Of a stretch of DNA of 64,000 bases, positions 45,737 through 56,869 are shown piece by piece (position 1 is the stretch's first letter; every line of letters begins with the position of its first letter). The notes beneath the pieces are model-generated. The model had not been told where the DNA came from and did no database searches. It saw only the letters and a list, made by a program, of their open reading frames with translations. The translations under genes were made by a program, and so were the position numbers. The stretch spans positions 496,001 through 560,000 of the forward strand of contig JANTUC010000011.1 of the NCBI GenBank assembly GCA_026873275.1, read 5' to 3'. The stretch is from Pseudopithomyces maydicus. Its lineage: Eukaryota > Ascomycota > Dothideomycetes > Pleosporales > Didymosphaeriaceae.

Positions 45737-46353
45737 ATTGGCAGTGTGGTAAGCAAACAGTCAAGCTAATGTCACGCTGCAGGTAAAAGGTCGTGAAGCT
45801 GATGGATAGAAGAATTATGGTGGGGTTAGCGGGGTGAGCCACTGTGGCGCTAAATCGCGATTCTGATGCGACACAAAACTGAACCACGAAGTTGAAGTGG
45901 ACAAGAGTACATCACGGCAACGCATTTCATGACAATCTGCAAGAAGGACCCCATCCAGAATTGCCCATGTAGGCCATGAGTGAAACATAACTTCTACCGT
46001 CCACATATTGGTGATATCGTCTACAGTCAAATAATAGTATCAAGCATGATTTAGATGCATGACGCAACACGACCAGAAGGTTTTTTGCTTATGGATAGAA
46101 TAATGGAAAACTAAATCCACCAATATTTTGAGGAACATGGTTGCGGTATCCAGGGTTCATGGTGCAAAGGCTGGGGAAAGTAGGGCCTGGGCACCAGGGC
46201 CATTGAATCTCACGTGGCTCGGCCCGCCGCGGGGAAGTCGCGTTGTTGTCGAGGGTTCGATTCCACCCAAGACTCTCAAACACTCCAACAATCCATAGAC
46301 CGCCACTTCACGACAGCCACTTCCAGCCAAAGCCACAATCCGAAAGTCCGAAC
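45737..46353. other. Divergent promoter region between JLP2 and MZT1
   Basis: No gene seen. A tRNA B-box-like string at 46254-46264 was examined and rejected. Confidence 0.5.
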
Positions 46354-46771
46354 ATGCCCGCCGACGCCGCACCTTCTCAAGACGTCAAGCGCAGAGCTGC
46401 GCGCGAAGTCATCGACATTCTGCATGAGATTGCAACATTGCTGGCACGCGTCTTTCCGCCGTCATGCGTGACTTCCACTAATACGGTCCAGAACACCCAA
46501 CTCGATCGTCAGCAGCTCTCGTACTGCGTATCTCTGATCGAAAATGGCGCCAATCCTGAAGCCCTAGCTGTACGTCCTCCAACCATGCCCAGCTCATCCT
46601 TCGCCGTAGTACCTTGTCTACGGGTTTGGCATCTGTGCTACGGCAAGATAAGCAGCGCAAACGCTAAGTGCAGGCATGCTGATAACGTTGCAGAAAGTCA
46701 TCCGTGAGCTACGCGAAGAGTACGGCACAGACAGCGTCGAAGGCGGTGCCGAAGAGGCTGGAGGACGTTGA
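46354..46771 (+). CDS. MZT1: MOZART1 homolog, gamma-tubulin complex recruiting protein
   Basis: Two exons (46354-46569, 46694-46771) join to 97 residues. After a short tail, the whole MOZART1 core is present: REVIDILHEIATLLARVF, then LDRQQLSYCVSLIENGANPE and ALA|KVIRELREEYG across the 124-nt intron. MZT1 proteins bind the N-termini of gamma-tubulin complex proteins and are needed to nucleate microtubules at spindle pole bodies. A loop of about 12 residues (PPSCVTSTNTVQ) between helices 1 and 2 is longer than in yeast Mzt1. The C-terminal tail is acidic and Gly-rich. Confidence 0.92.
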
Positions 46772-47468
46772 GGTTCTCGGGATAAAGTCGCATCGCGATA
46801 CCCTGCTCTGGGAGAACTCAACGCGACATGGGGCCCAACAGATCCGGGACCATCTCCCGGAAAACATCAATTTGGAACCGCGACCCCACGGACTTGGATG
46901 CAATTGGCGAAGCCGTCTCTTATCGGAAGCGTGCTTACCCCAGACGTGAGGGCACATGCACATCGGGACGCGCCTAAGATGCGGGGCACGCTGCACCAAC
47001 TTTGCCAAGCGTGAATGCTACCAGTCCATTTATGCGCAGTTATCAAGCCCAAGCGATGAGGTGATAAGGTGTGCGAGGAAACAGTCCGACAGGTGGGATG
47101 GGCGCCTGGTCGGTGGGTATGCTGCATAGACTTTCGTGATGGTATGACGACAACAAACACTAGGTCACCACATCAGTCAGACATTTTATCGTGATCGAGG
47201 CTTAACATGTATGATCAAAAAGTCACATTACGAAGACACAACCCGCGGGAAGCCGTGTTTCTGGGCGTCATCTGCGGTGACGCGGGGACGAAAGTATGTC
47301 GAATTAATATGTAAAATCTCTAGTAGTTGCAAATAAGACGTAGCGAGGGTATCTTTCAAAGCAAAAACAAGCCGTAGACCCAGTGAACAACCGCCGTAAA
47401 TGTTTGGAAAATCCACGTGCCGCCTCATTATGGGCAGCCGTCGGCACCAGAACCTGCAAAGTGTGTAT
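46772..47468. other. Convergent 3' gap
   Basis: Between MZT1 (plus) and the GNAT gene (minus). Open frames here are short and overlap. No gene seen. Confidence 0.5.
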
Positions 47469-48276
47469 TCATCTGCTACCCCAGGTAGGAGATGACCTTC
47501 GCTGCCGAAAGTTACCCTTCTCATCTGCCACTTTCTCAAGGGCCTTTTCCGCCTTTGCTTCCTTCTGGTCCATAAAGCTGTTATAGAGGCCGGGAAGAAT
47601 GCGTTTGGAGTCTAATCATGTTAGCTTCTCGCTCCTGTCGCCAAAAGTATATATAGAAGAACTCACTCGCATGATCCCTCTCAAACAAGATGCCATCCGC
47701 ACCCCGCTCTCCCGCGCTCTTAACAGCTTCTTCAAGTAGACCTTCGCCGACGCCTTTGCCACGGTACTTTAATCGAACCGTCCACGCACGAACAATAGCC
47801 TTGCCGCGCCTCCTGCGCCCCTGCTTCTTCTTCGCAGCGTCGCCATCTGCCCAGCCCAGCACCAGAGCGCCGATGACTTCCTCTCCCCACTTCACCACAA
47901 TCATGCGGTCGTCGCCCAGCCAGTCCCAATTGATCTCTTCCGCAAGCGTCAAGTATTTTCCAGTTGCCCACCGCACAGCGACCAGGCACGCCATGAGAAT
48001 ACCACCGACGGTGGGACCGAGCATGTACAGATCGTCGGTCGTCTTCCAGAAGCGCTGGAGAAGGATGCCGACCAGGACGGCGAAACCGGCGAGGTGCAGG
48101 GGGTGGAAGATCAGCATCTTAGATGCGATCTGGCGCTGCTGGGCGACCGAGTCGGCGATCAGGCGCAGACCGTCGATGCGGTCATCTTCGGTAGTGGCCG
48201 TGTAGGTTCGAAGTTGAGGAAGGCCGTCGGTGGGGGCGTGAGCGGCCACGGGGGCAGGCGCGGGCTCGGTCGACAT
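47469..48276 (-). CDS. Membrane-anchored GNAT acetyltransferase
   Basis: Two exons (48276-47667, 47611-47469) join to 250 residues; the donor is GTGAGT and the last exon keeps the frame through FERDHANSKRILPGLYNSFM. Two hydrophobic helices lie near residues 55-75 (HPLHLAGFAVLVGILLQRFW) and 85-105 (LGPTVGGILMACLVAVRWA), placed inside the N-terminal part of the acetyltransferase fold. The acetyl-CoA loop is RLKYRGKGVGEGLLEEAVKS (R/Q-x-x-G-x-G/A pattern), preceded by EEVIGALVLGWADGD. A basic insert KKKQGRRRRGK sits before it. The fold is similar to small membrane N-acetyltransferases such as NAT8-type enzymes; substrate unknown. Confidence 0.85.
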
Positions 48277-50704
48277 GATGGCAGTGTCGGGCGAAGGAAT
48301 GGGATACTGTGATTGGGAGACGGTCGAAAACGACAGTGGTGACGGCGGCGGGAGGTAAGAGTGGTGTGCGTTGCTGGTGCGGAAGTTGATAGGTGTGCCC
48401 AGAGGGGAAGGGAGGTCTGGGTCGATGCGAAGGTTTGCGCTCAGGCTGGTGAGAAAGGCTAGAAATAAATATTTAGCATGTTTACAACCATTGCAGCATT
48501 GTTAAAGAATGATTTTGCAGCGTTGAGGGGTCCTGTCCGACCCGAGGTTGTGCACGCGACCTCGTGTACTCGGTACAACAATTCGCAACAGACGAGGGAA
48601 AAAAATTGGGGAAAAGAAAACATACCCGCTGACGTTCTGAACCCAGGAATCGTGGGTATCAGTTTCTCTGTCCCCGCGTAGTGGTTTACGACAACCGTCT
48701 CAGCGCCTAGGTATCGCTGAGGGAGCGCAACCGGACCGGAGGCGACCTTGAGATGGGAGGGAGTCTGTAGTTGTCTCCTCATTATGACCGGCTCGGAAAA
48801 TATATGTGCAAGATGCAAAATCGAAATTTGTTCCCAATCAGACCAACACACTCAATTACATAAACGAATAAAGCCACCGGGGGCAGAAATGGTCAAGAGA
48901 GGCCAAAGGAGGTGCGCTAAGGCAAGAATCAAAGGGATATTCTGGACTGGTAGGGGAGCCGGAGCATGAGATGGGGCGCAACGTGCTATATCTACAGGCT
49001 GTGAAGCCAAGGCCGCCAGGACTGCGCCAGCGAGCCTTTCTGTCGGAGGATAGAGCGATCATTTTTTTACTAGGCTACATGCTGGCCCCCATTGGCCGGG
49101 GTGCATCCTTCGCGGTGATAGCATGCCAGCCAGTCGATTTACTTTGTGGCCTGGCCCGCATCTACGCCATAGGTGCCGTATCACTGCCATGTCATGCGGC
49201 ACGACGCCCTGCCTCGACCGACGCTATCTCGCACATGTTCCCTATCTCTCCATGCTCGCAGTATTGCTGCAGTATCGATTCTGCTCTGGGCTCCCCAACG
49301 GAAACCACTGCGGCGCGGACATGACTAGGCACGAGCGCTTTTGCTCGTGTTTCCCGAACGACCCAGCCTCGACGACGCCTCGCGCGAGCCAGGAGCAAGC
49401 CTCGGGGTCGCGCTTGTTCAGGCAAGCTCCTAGCCGTCCATGGCACGCCGCACTGGACACGGTGCAAGAAGAAGCGATCCCGCGCTGCAGCGCTGGTTGC
49501 CATTAATCTGCGACTCGCCTTGGCCTGCGCGCCCCCAGCCGTGAAACGAACGCACCTCAAACAACCCCGTCCTTGTCTCGCACCCCGGCTCTAGCCTCTA
49601 GCACACTGACGCCATGGCATGGTGCCCCCCCCACACTTGCGCTCACCTTTCCCGCCGTCGCGTTGCCATTGCATACATCTCACCTCCGGCCGTGGGGCAG
49701 CCATTGGACCCTCTGCATGTCTGGACCCGTCAACCCGCAGGACAGCGTGCGAACGCATGCATTGGCAGCTGGAGCCAGAGTTTGACCTTCCTCCTAGCGC
49801 TGTGCGGTGTGCAGATCTGAGGATCTGCTCCTCTTCGCTGAGTCCCCTCAGGCTCCGGCGCTCCGCTTTACGCTGCGCAAGCTGTCCACAGCGCGGGCCA
49901 TCCGCAAAAGGCCCAGATGCCTTGTTACGTACCATCGTCTCCACCGCACTATGCTGCGTGTGCTCTGCAGCACTGAACAGGACACATGGCGGGAGCGCTA
50001 CGCCTGTCCCCATGTTTCAAGCCGTTGTTTGACGCGGCGGCCCTGCCGCACCACCGCAGGTGAAGATGCGCGTCGCTCGCTTGCATCCTGAGGCATAGAT
50101 TGCCCCAAAGTGCTTGTGATGCCCTCACGTGGTGCTGGAGAAATTGAAATCCCGAGGGTGCAGAAGCTTTGTGGAGAAGATGAGTAAAAGCATGACAAGC
50201 GTGATGTTTATGCTAAGAGCAGGGATGTTGATATCTACGCAATAATTCGTTCATTCTTATAGACGCTTCGCTCCGTGCACCTGTCAAAATCCAAAGCGAG
50301 ACCACTATCTACATCTAACCACCAACGTGACGGCATTAAAACCTACTATGCACATGAGAACAGAGAAAAAAAATCCCCACCCCTTCCCTGTACAATACAT
50401 CCAACTGCACCAATGTGCGAACTGCGGCATCCAGAACAAAAGAGGAGATGACCGCCCGCGAGAACCACAATAAAAATCTAATAAATCGCCATAGCGTGCA
50501 AATGTCACACGCTCCTCAGAGAAACACATCAAGATGCAATAAGCGGGACGAGTAATGGGCTCAGACTCCTTTTTCCAACGCCGACATTACATTGCTCCAT
50601 ATGGCAGCAGTCACCCTGGTTTCGAAAATCATACTTGCCTTGATAATGATTTCTGCGGTTGCATGGAGCCGGTGTTGACAGCTCCCCCTCATCATGCTCC
50701 GCCT
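48277..50704. other. Long gap without a clear gene
   Basis: 2.4 kb. The part 49100-50100 is GC-rich and open in several frames on both strands at once (for example 49591-50013 minus, 49619-50032 plus), a pattern typical of GC-rich non-coding DNA. The end (50200-50700) is 3' flank of the kinase gene. Confidence 0.45.
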
Positions 50705-53286
50705 TCACCATCCAACTTTGGCTTGTTGGTAGCGCAAGGCAATGCCATCGTGGACGTCACCACTCGAAAGCCTATTTCTTCTGTTGAGTGGCAGGAGCAG
50801 AAGCAGCTCCTGAGCCAGGCTCGAGCGTGTGCTGATGGTTTTCCGCTCGAAGGAGCCTCCTCCTTCTTCTTGCGCACAAACTTGGCTGTTCTTGACCCAT
50901 TTGTCTTCAAGAATCTCTTCCAGTGTAGCCCGCTTCTTTGGATCGATTTCAAGCATGCGGCCAATGATATGCCTACTTTCTCTGGGTAGTAGACGTAACA
51001 ACCGCCAAGGACCCTTTATAACCTGCGGCTGCTGCGGTTGCTGTGGCGGGGCCCCTTGTCCATTCGAAGATCCGGGGCGGTTCTCATGAGACACGGGATC
51101 AGAGTGACCACCGTCCTTCCGATGATGATGGTGGTGGTGATGGCCCGAAGATTGTTCAGACGGGTGACGAGAGGCGGGCTCGGATTGAATACCCGTCTTC
51201 CGACGCTCCTCGTTCACTCCTGAGCTCAATTCTGATGCTGATTGAGAAGGATTGGTGATGGATCTCGGACCGTCGTTCGGTGGTGCCACGAAAAGCTTGT
51301 AGGAATTATCCGATACGCGAGGAGCCTTCCATGGGAAACGCCGGAGCGTCATGCAACAGAAGATGATCGCGAGTGACCATACGTCGGTTGGCTGGGGATC
51401 GTATTTGGACAGATCGTATACCTCAGGCGCCAAATAAGGATCTGAGCCGACAATGCCTGGAACCGGTTAGCCACAATAAGTCTCTTAATCTAGTTGATGA
51501 CCACATACCACTTGCAAGCACTATGTCGTTTTCGAATGGATATCGAAACACAGCTGCGCTGCCAAAATCGATGATCTTCATGATGCCATGCTCATTTACA
51601 ACGACGTTGTCCAGCTTCAAATCTCGATGTGCAAGTCCCATGCTGTGCAGGTACGTAACCCCGTTTAGAATTTGCAGGGTGCAACAGCTGACTTCTTCGC
51701 GTGACATCTTGCCAGTCATAACGATTGCAAAGAGGTCAAACGGAGCGTACTCCATTACCACGTAGTAATTACCTTTCTCGTTCACGAGATCCATAGTCTC
51801 AATGATATTCCCATGGTGCAGGGTCGACCCTATGCAGAATTCGGCGGTGACTTTCTTGTTGTAGTCACGTTCCGATTCATATGAGTGTCTTGCTCTGAAC
51901 TGTTTTACGGCGAATGTCACACCGTCACTACTTCGCTTCATCAAACGCACGGATCCACCGGCACCAGAACCGAGCACCTTGCCAAACTTGCCGTATTTAT
52001 TTTCGAGACCATGATCATCAGCAAATGGTACGGATACTGATCCGTTTGTGATTGGTGGGGTCATCGTTCCGGATTTCTTCGACTTCATGGCTTTCTCCCG
52101 GAACGATGGAGCGGGCGATTGTGGTCGCTTCTGCTTCTTTTCCTTGTCCTTGTCCTTGTGCTTATGGCCACCAAGCTTGAAAAATCGCTTCAAGTTTGAC
52201 ATGGAGCTATCATGGTGGTTCTTTCCCAGGACTGATCGTCCGTCGCTATCTTCCGCACCAGATCCGGCCCGGTCGTGATACTTGGCGCCTCCACCGAATA
52301 TACTTGATCTTTTACTCTCTTCTCTTTCTGAACCATTCCCTTTTGATCTTGGAAGTGCTGATGTCGACGATGCTGGCGATGACTCTTTTGGTGTCCTACG
52401 GCCACTAGCGCTAGCGAAGACGAAGCGGGCATCGTGAGGCTGTGGTAAGCGTTTGGAACGTGCATATGGGTCATCCTTGTCCCCCTGTGGCGTAAATGGT
52501 CTACTGACGGGCGTGGACGTTCCTGGTGAGTGGTGTCCTGAGCCAAGTCCTCCGGCTGACCCGGATGGGCTTACATCTCTTGAGGCAGGCAACGAGTCGC
52601 CTCTAGGGCCCAGTGCTGAGGCTGATGGCTTTCTAGGTCCAACGACACTGGGAAGCTCGACTACAGATGATGGACGGGGTTGGCTGGATGAATCTTTCGG
52701 CGGTCTAGGCACCACCAGTGATTGAGGTCTCCGCTCTTTGTCACTTACAGCATCCATTGAAGTTGGAGGAGTCTCATGCTGGGGCGGAGAAACTTGGGGT
52801 GTTACCATGGCCGGGTCCCTCCTACGCTCGACCGCAACGGCAGGCTTCCCCTCTTGAGAAGAAGTGCCTGCTGGGGTCAGCGGTGGTGAATGCATGGCAG
52901 ACACCGGAGGAGATGGGCGAGGACCAGATGCATTCCAGTGAGCGGAGTGGCCGGAGGGTGTGCGTGACGCAGGGGAGGGCGAGGGGGCCTTTTTACCATG
53001 TTAGCCAGACGGTCACCAGGCGTGGAATGGACATACATACTCGAGAAGGTGGCAGTGAGACAGGCTCGTATGCAAAGTTGGCCATGCGGCGAGCCTGACA
53101 TCGGGACTGCTGCAGCGACTTGGACAGGTTGCGTAGCTCCTGCTCGGCCTCGGGCGACAGAGGTTCCTCGCGCTTCTCGCCGGCGCCTGTGAGGGATGCG
53201 ATGTGGTCGACGGCTGCCTGTGGTTCGATTTCCTCGTGGACGTCGCTGAAGCGCACCGACTGCGCCTGCTCTTGGGCGGCGGCCAT
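50705..53286 (-). CDS. HAL4/SAT4-type serine/threonine protein kinase
   Basis: Fungal NPR/HAL-family kinase; relatives control potassium and nutrient transporters. Exons 53286-53041, 52988-51509 and 51456-50705 join to 825 residues. A long Ser/Pro-rich N-terminus (FAYEPVSLPPSR, SAMHSPPLTP, SNLKRFFKLGGHKHK) precedes the kinase domain: KVLGSGAGGSVRLMKRSS (Gly loop), FAVKQFRARHSYESERDY (ATP Lys), YVVMEYAPFDLFAIVMTGKM, LAHRDLKLDNVVV, IIDFGSAAVF (DFG) and GSDPYLAPEVYDLSKYDPQP. A His-run loop and poly-Gln patch interrupt the C-lobe (SGHHHHHHHRKDGG). The last 50 residues as read look unlike the family; the -1 related frame gives HTLEPGSG...QQKK and stop at 50772. A one-base loss near 50856-50863, or a 50-nt intron 50881-50832, would both reach it. 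Confidence 0.9.
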
Positions 53287-54192
53287 TGTGCAGTGGGATG
53301 GACAGCTGGATGGATGGTCGAGCGTGGTATTCCGGGTGCTAGTCTAATGACGAAATGGCTTTCGGTCTAGTAGCGCAGTGTCTGAGCTGGAGCTGGTCCA
53401 GCTCTATTCCGTCCGGCAATGGGCGTCTCGGCGGGGGTTGGCGGCGTCCGCGGATGGCGTCGGATGGACTAGGGAGCAGACGAGGGTGGTCAATGGACTC
53501 TGGCAGATGTGCTTCGTGAAGAATATGACTCCAGGTGTGCTAAGGCGTCATAACCACAGAGCCCCGCGATGATGTTTAGCGTGCTGCTGCTCGGAATAGC
53601 AAGGGCGGGCGTCCGAAAGCGGCGGTCACAACGGTGCCCACGGCCAGCTGGCTGGTGAGGAGAAAATGGTGGGGCGGAGCAGAAGCAGTCTTTACGCGGC
53701 CCCTGGGGAGGCAAGCAGAAGTTTTGCGTCGTTGTGGAGAGAAAGCGCGGCCGGCCGAGGGGCAGAGGGCGTCCTTGATGATCGGTGCTAGCAGCAGCTT
53801 TCATCCCGAGCATACCGCATAGATACCGCATACCATACCGTATACCGTATCTCCCGTCAGCTCCTTCGAGACCAAACAACGCCCCAACGTACCACAGCCC
53901 TGGAGGTGGCCTTTGACCAGCCCACCGACCCACCGCACCCACGGCCCAGACGTCCCAGACGTCCCACAGCTGGTTGCTGCTCTGCCTGGTTGCGCAGTCG
54001 AGCGCGCCGCTATTCCCGGTCCGCCGCACATCACCCGCCTCGTCGTTCCTGAGCCCTAGCCCGCTTCGTCAACACCAAAGAAATCTCTGAGCCAGTAGCA
54101 AGACTCTTCCCAGCCGCAGATTTTTTTGTTGGCTGTTGCTTACCTCTGTCTCTTGTATACTAGTGCCCAAATCACCCGCAAAAGTCCGCACA
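53287..54192. other. Divergent promoter region between the kinase and SVF1 genes
   Basis: No gene seen. It contains four ATACCG copies within 36 bp (53812-53847). Confidence 0.5.
53812..53847 (+). repeat. Short imperfect ATACCG repeat
   Basis: ATACCG occurs at 53812, 53823, 53835 and 53842, with a fifth partial copy between the second and third. It lies in the shared promoter of the kinase and SVF1 genes. Possibly a factor-binding array, possibly chance slippage. Confidence 0.5.
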
Positions 54193-55540
54193 ATGTTCCG
54201 CTGGGCCCAGCAGCAGTCAGTACTCCCTCCCAGCGACGTCCTTGGCACGTGCCGCGTTTGTGCACCTTTGCCGCCCTAACTTGTTCCGTGCCCCCCTCTG
54301 CTGCCGTTGCCGGCTCACAAGTACGCAGGTTGGCCAATGTCGCCGGTACCCAGGAGCCCGAGTACGGCCCGGAAGCCATCCACCCCGTGGGCAAGAACCC
54401 CGGCGACCCCGCCTTCACGGAGCTCACCAAGGAGCACCTGAAGTGGAAGCTCATTGAGCAGACGTGCGTCGAGACGCAGACCTTTTACCTCCAGGCCGAC
54501 AGCGGCCACTACTGCTTCTTGCAGGTCATCTACAACAACATCGCGTAAGACATGCACGTCTGATCTGCTTCGGCCTGTGTTCTGACGTCAACCAGCGGCC
54601 TGCGTATCACTACACAGTTCAATGTCAAGCTCTGGTATCCCAACAACGAGAAGCCTGTTATCTGGACGAGCGATCCTCTTGAGAACTACGGCTTTGACGA
54701 CGACAAGTTCTCCTTCTTCGCCGACGGCCTCTCCATCGAGCTCTCTGAAGATGGCTCTTCCTACCACATCAAGTCGGCACGTAACGAGAAGTCCTACGTA
54801 GACATCAAGTTCGAGCGAGCGGCTCCTGGCTTCATGGGCGGAGCGGATGGCACGACCAAATATGGCACCGATCCGAAGGCTCCGTGGGGATCTATGCGGC
54901 ACGCATTCTGGCCCCGCGCAAAGGTTGAGGGCAGAGTCATCACCCATGGGGAACCGATCGACCTCACAGGTCGCGGTATGTTCAGCATGGCTTTGCAGGG
55001 CATGAAGCCGCACCATGCGGGTACGTACTCTCCGCCAACACTTCCTTGCAAGGACTGACATGGACAGCTTCACGTTGGAACTTTGTCAACTTCCAGTCGC
55101 CATCCTACTCGGCAATCTTGATGGAGTTCACCACACCGACCTCGTATGCTTCGACTCTTGTCCGCGTCAGCGGCATTGCTACCGACGGAAAGCTGCTTCT
55201 TGCGAACACCGACGCTGGTGATGTAAAGCACACAGCCACCAAGAAGGACACGGACAACGACTGGCCGGAACCTACTGCAGCGAGCTACAGTTGGGAAGGC
55301 AAGTCTGAAGATGGGAAAGAGGTTTCGGCGACGCTCGAGGGTAGCCTTGGAGACCGTCTTGATCGCATAGATGTCATGGCAGAAGTTCCCGGTTTCATCA
55401 AGTCTATTGCTGCTACTGCAGCCGGTACGAAGCCTTACATTTACCAGTTCCTCCCTAAAATGACTATCAAGGTCAAGGTAGGCGACGAAGTGAAGGAAGA
55501 GGAAGGCACTTTGTTCACCGAGGCCACTTTCATCTCGTAG
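54193..55540 (+). CDS. SVF1: Survival factor 1 (Svf1-like lipocalin-fold protein)
   Basis: Needed for survival under oxidative and cold stress and for sphingolipid handling in yeast. Four exons (54193-54215, 54329-54544, 54596-55020, 55068-55540) join to 378 residues, the family size. Exon 1 codes only MFRWAQQ plus two bases, an amphipathic start that in Svf1 proteins targets membranes; its donor is GTCAGT. Family blocks follow: FTELTKEHLKWKLIEQTCVE, FYLQADSGHYCFLQVIYNN, GLRITTQFNVKLWYPN, KPVIWTSDPLENYGFDDDKF, PHHAASRWNFVNFQSPSYSA across intron 3, TLVRVSGIATDGKLLL, and a C-terminal YIYQFLPKMTIKVKVGDEVK. Head-to-head with the kinase gene. Confidence 0.94.
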
Positions 55541-56101
55541 ACGAGCAATTGATTGCTCATTGGATAGACGTTCGTTGCCTAGCTTTAATGACTCCATGAA
55601 ACTCAGGACAGGCGCTTGAGGATGTAATAAAATATAATAACTTTGGCGATTGAAAACTGCTTTGGATTTAATTTAGCTATTTCGGCGTGCTGTTCATTAT
55701 CACATGGCTTCGGGTAGCAACGGACAGTTGTCAAACAAATACGATGCTGTCGCCGCCAGGGCCATGCGGGGATGGTGAGGGGCTCTTGCCACCGTCGAAG
55801 TCGCGATAAGCTACGGACCCTCCCGTCCTCCACATCTGCATGCTACCAAAGTGATATCGTTCCTCCTACAAACATATTTCTACATAATACGCGCGGAAAC
55901 TCGCTCACTACAAACGGCCTGAGGGTCTTATCCTGTCCAAGTGCCCAGGTGCCCAGGCGCGCAGGTGCAGGTGCCCAGGGGCAAACGGGATCAGCTGATA
56001 ACGCGAACGCGCGCGTCCGCACAGCGACGTTTCGCTTCCTCGTGCTTGGCAAACCGAACCACCACGCCCGAACCATCTTACCACAACGACAACATATTCA
56101 A
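55541..56101. other. Intergenic region before the histone H4-like gene
   Basis: No gene seen. An in-frame upstream open stretch starts at 55772 but has no good start context and no histone-like sequence before 56102. A GTGCCCAGGC-type short repeat occurs near 55940-55980. Confidence 0.5.
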
Positions 56102-56869
56102 ATGCCTCCACAATTTGGCAGACCGACACAAAGATTTGTGCCTAGTGAGTCAAGCAGCAGCCGCAATGGCACGGGCAGGATACCGCCAAGTTCCCTACCT
56201 GTCCCAACGCCACCGTCGGTCGGTAACCGGCCTTCTTCGTCTTTGAAGGTACCTCCACGTCCAATCCAACTTGGAGGAGGACTGGGTAAAGGCAAAGGTG
56301 CGGTCGGGCTTGGACGGGGCAAAGGGTCATTGAAACGCCATAAGTATGTATGGTTCAAGACTACTAGATGGCGACATGCTAATAGCTCGAGTAGAAAGGT
56401 ACATCGCGATACTATTAAGGGCATCTCGAAGGGCGATATTAGGTAAAGCCATTTCTATCTTTTTATTATTGCGAAAAGAAGAGATCCGTATCACATTCTT
56501 GCCACTGTGTGCTAATCTCGACATAGGCGGCTTGCGCGCAGAGGCGGTATCAAACGTATTTCGGGAGACGTCTATGAATCGATCCGAGACGCCTTGCGAG
56601 ATCGATTGCGCCGGGTATGTTCTTCGGTTTCCAGTTGTTTATGCCGTTCACTAACAAGATGATTAGGTTTTGGAATACGCAGCAATCATAGTCGAGAGTG
56701 ACCCGAATAACCGAAAGACCGTGACTGTGCGAGACATCATATTCAGCGTCAGCCGAGTACGTATCGCGCCTCGCATACCACTAAACATGCTATATACTGA
56801 TATGAGTAGCTGGGCAATCCGATCTATGGTTACGACGTCGCTTTCAATGGAAGGGTCCGAAATGATTGA
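56102..56869 (+). CDS. Divergent histone H4 variant with extended tail
   Basis: Five exons (56102-56343, 56395-56442, 56527-56614, 56667-56756, 56810-56869) join in frame to 175 residues, against about 103 for H4. The first 60 residues are a Ser/Pro-rich, disordered addition (GTGRIPPSSLPVPTPPSVGN). Then an H4 tail follows: GKGKGAVGLGRGKGSLKRHK and KVHRDTIKGISKGDI, where Lys16 and Lys20 equivalents are kept. The histone fold is well aligned: RRLARRGGIKRISGDVYESI matches H4 almost exactly, then RDALRDRLRRVLEYAAIIVE, NRKTVTVRDIIFSVSR and an altered end LGNPIYGYDVAFNGRVRND in place of the H4 end RQGRTLYGFGG. H4 is among the most conserved proteins, so this many changes in helices 2 and 3 means a specialised paralog, not the core histone. 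Multiple introns are unlike replication-type histone genes. Role inferred: replacement histone at special times or places. Confidence 0.9.

Noticed and set aside
46254..46264. GGTTCGATTCC, a perfect tRNA B-box string
   Set aside because: No T stem, anticodon arm or acceptor stem can be formed around it; it lies in the MZT1 leader.
49573..50091. Three overlapping frames of 94-140 codons
   Set aside because: All are open at once on both strands in GC-rich DNA and have no recognisable sequence.
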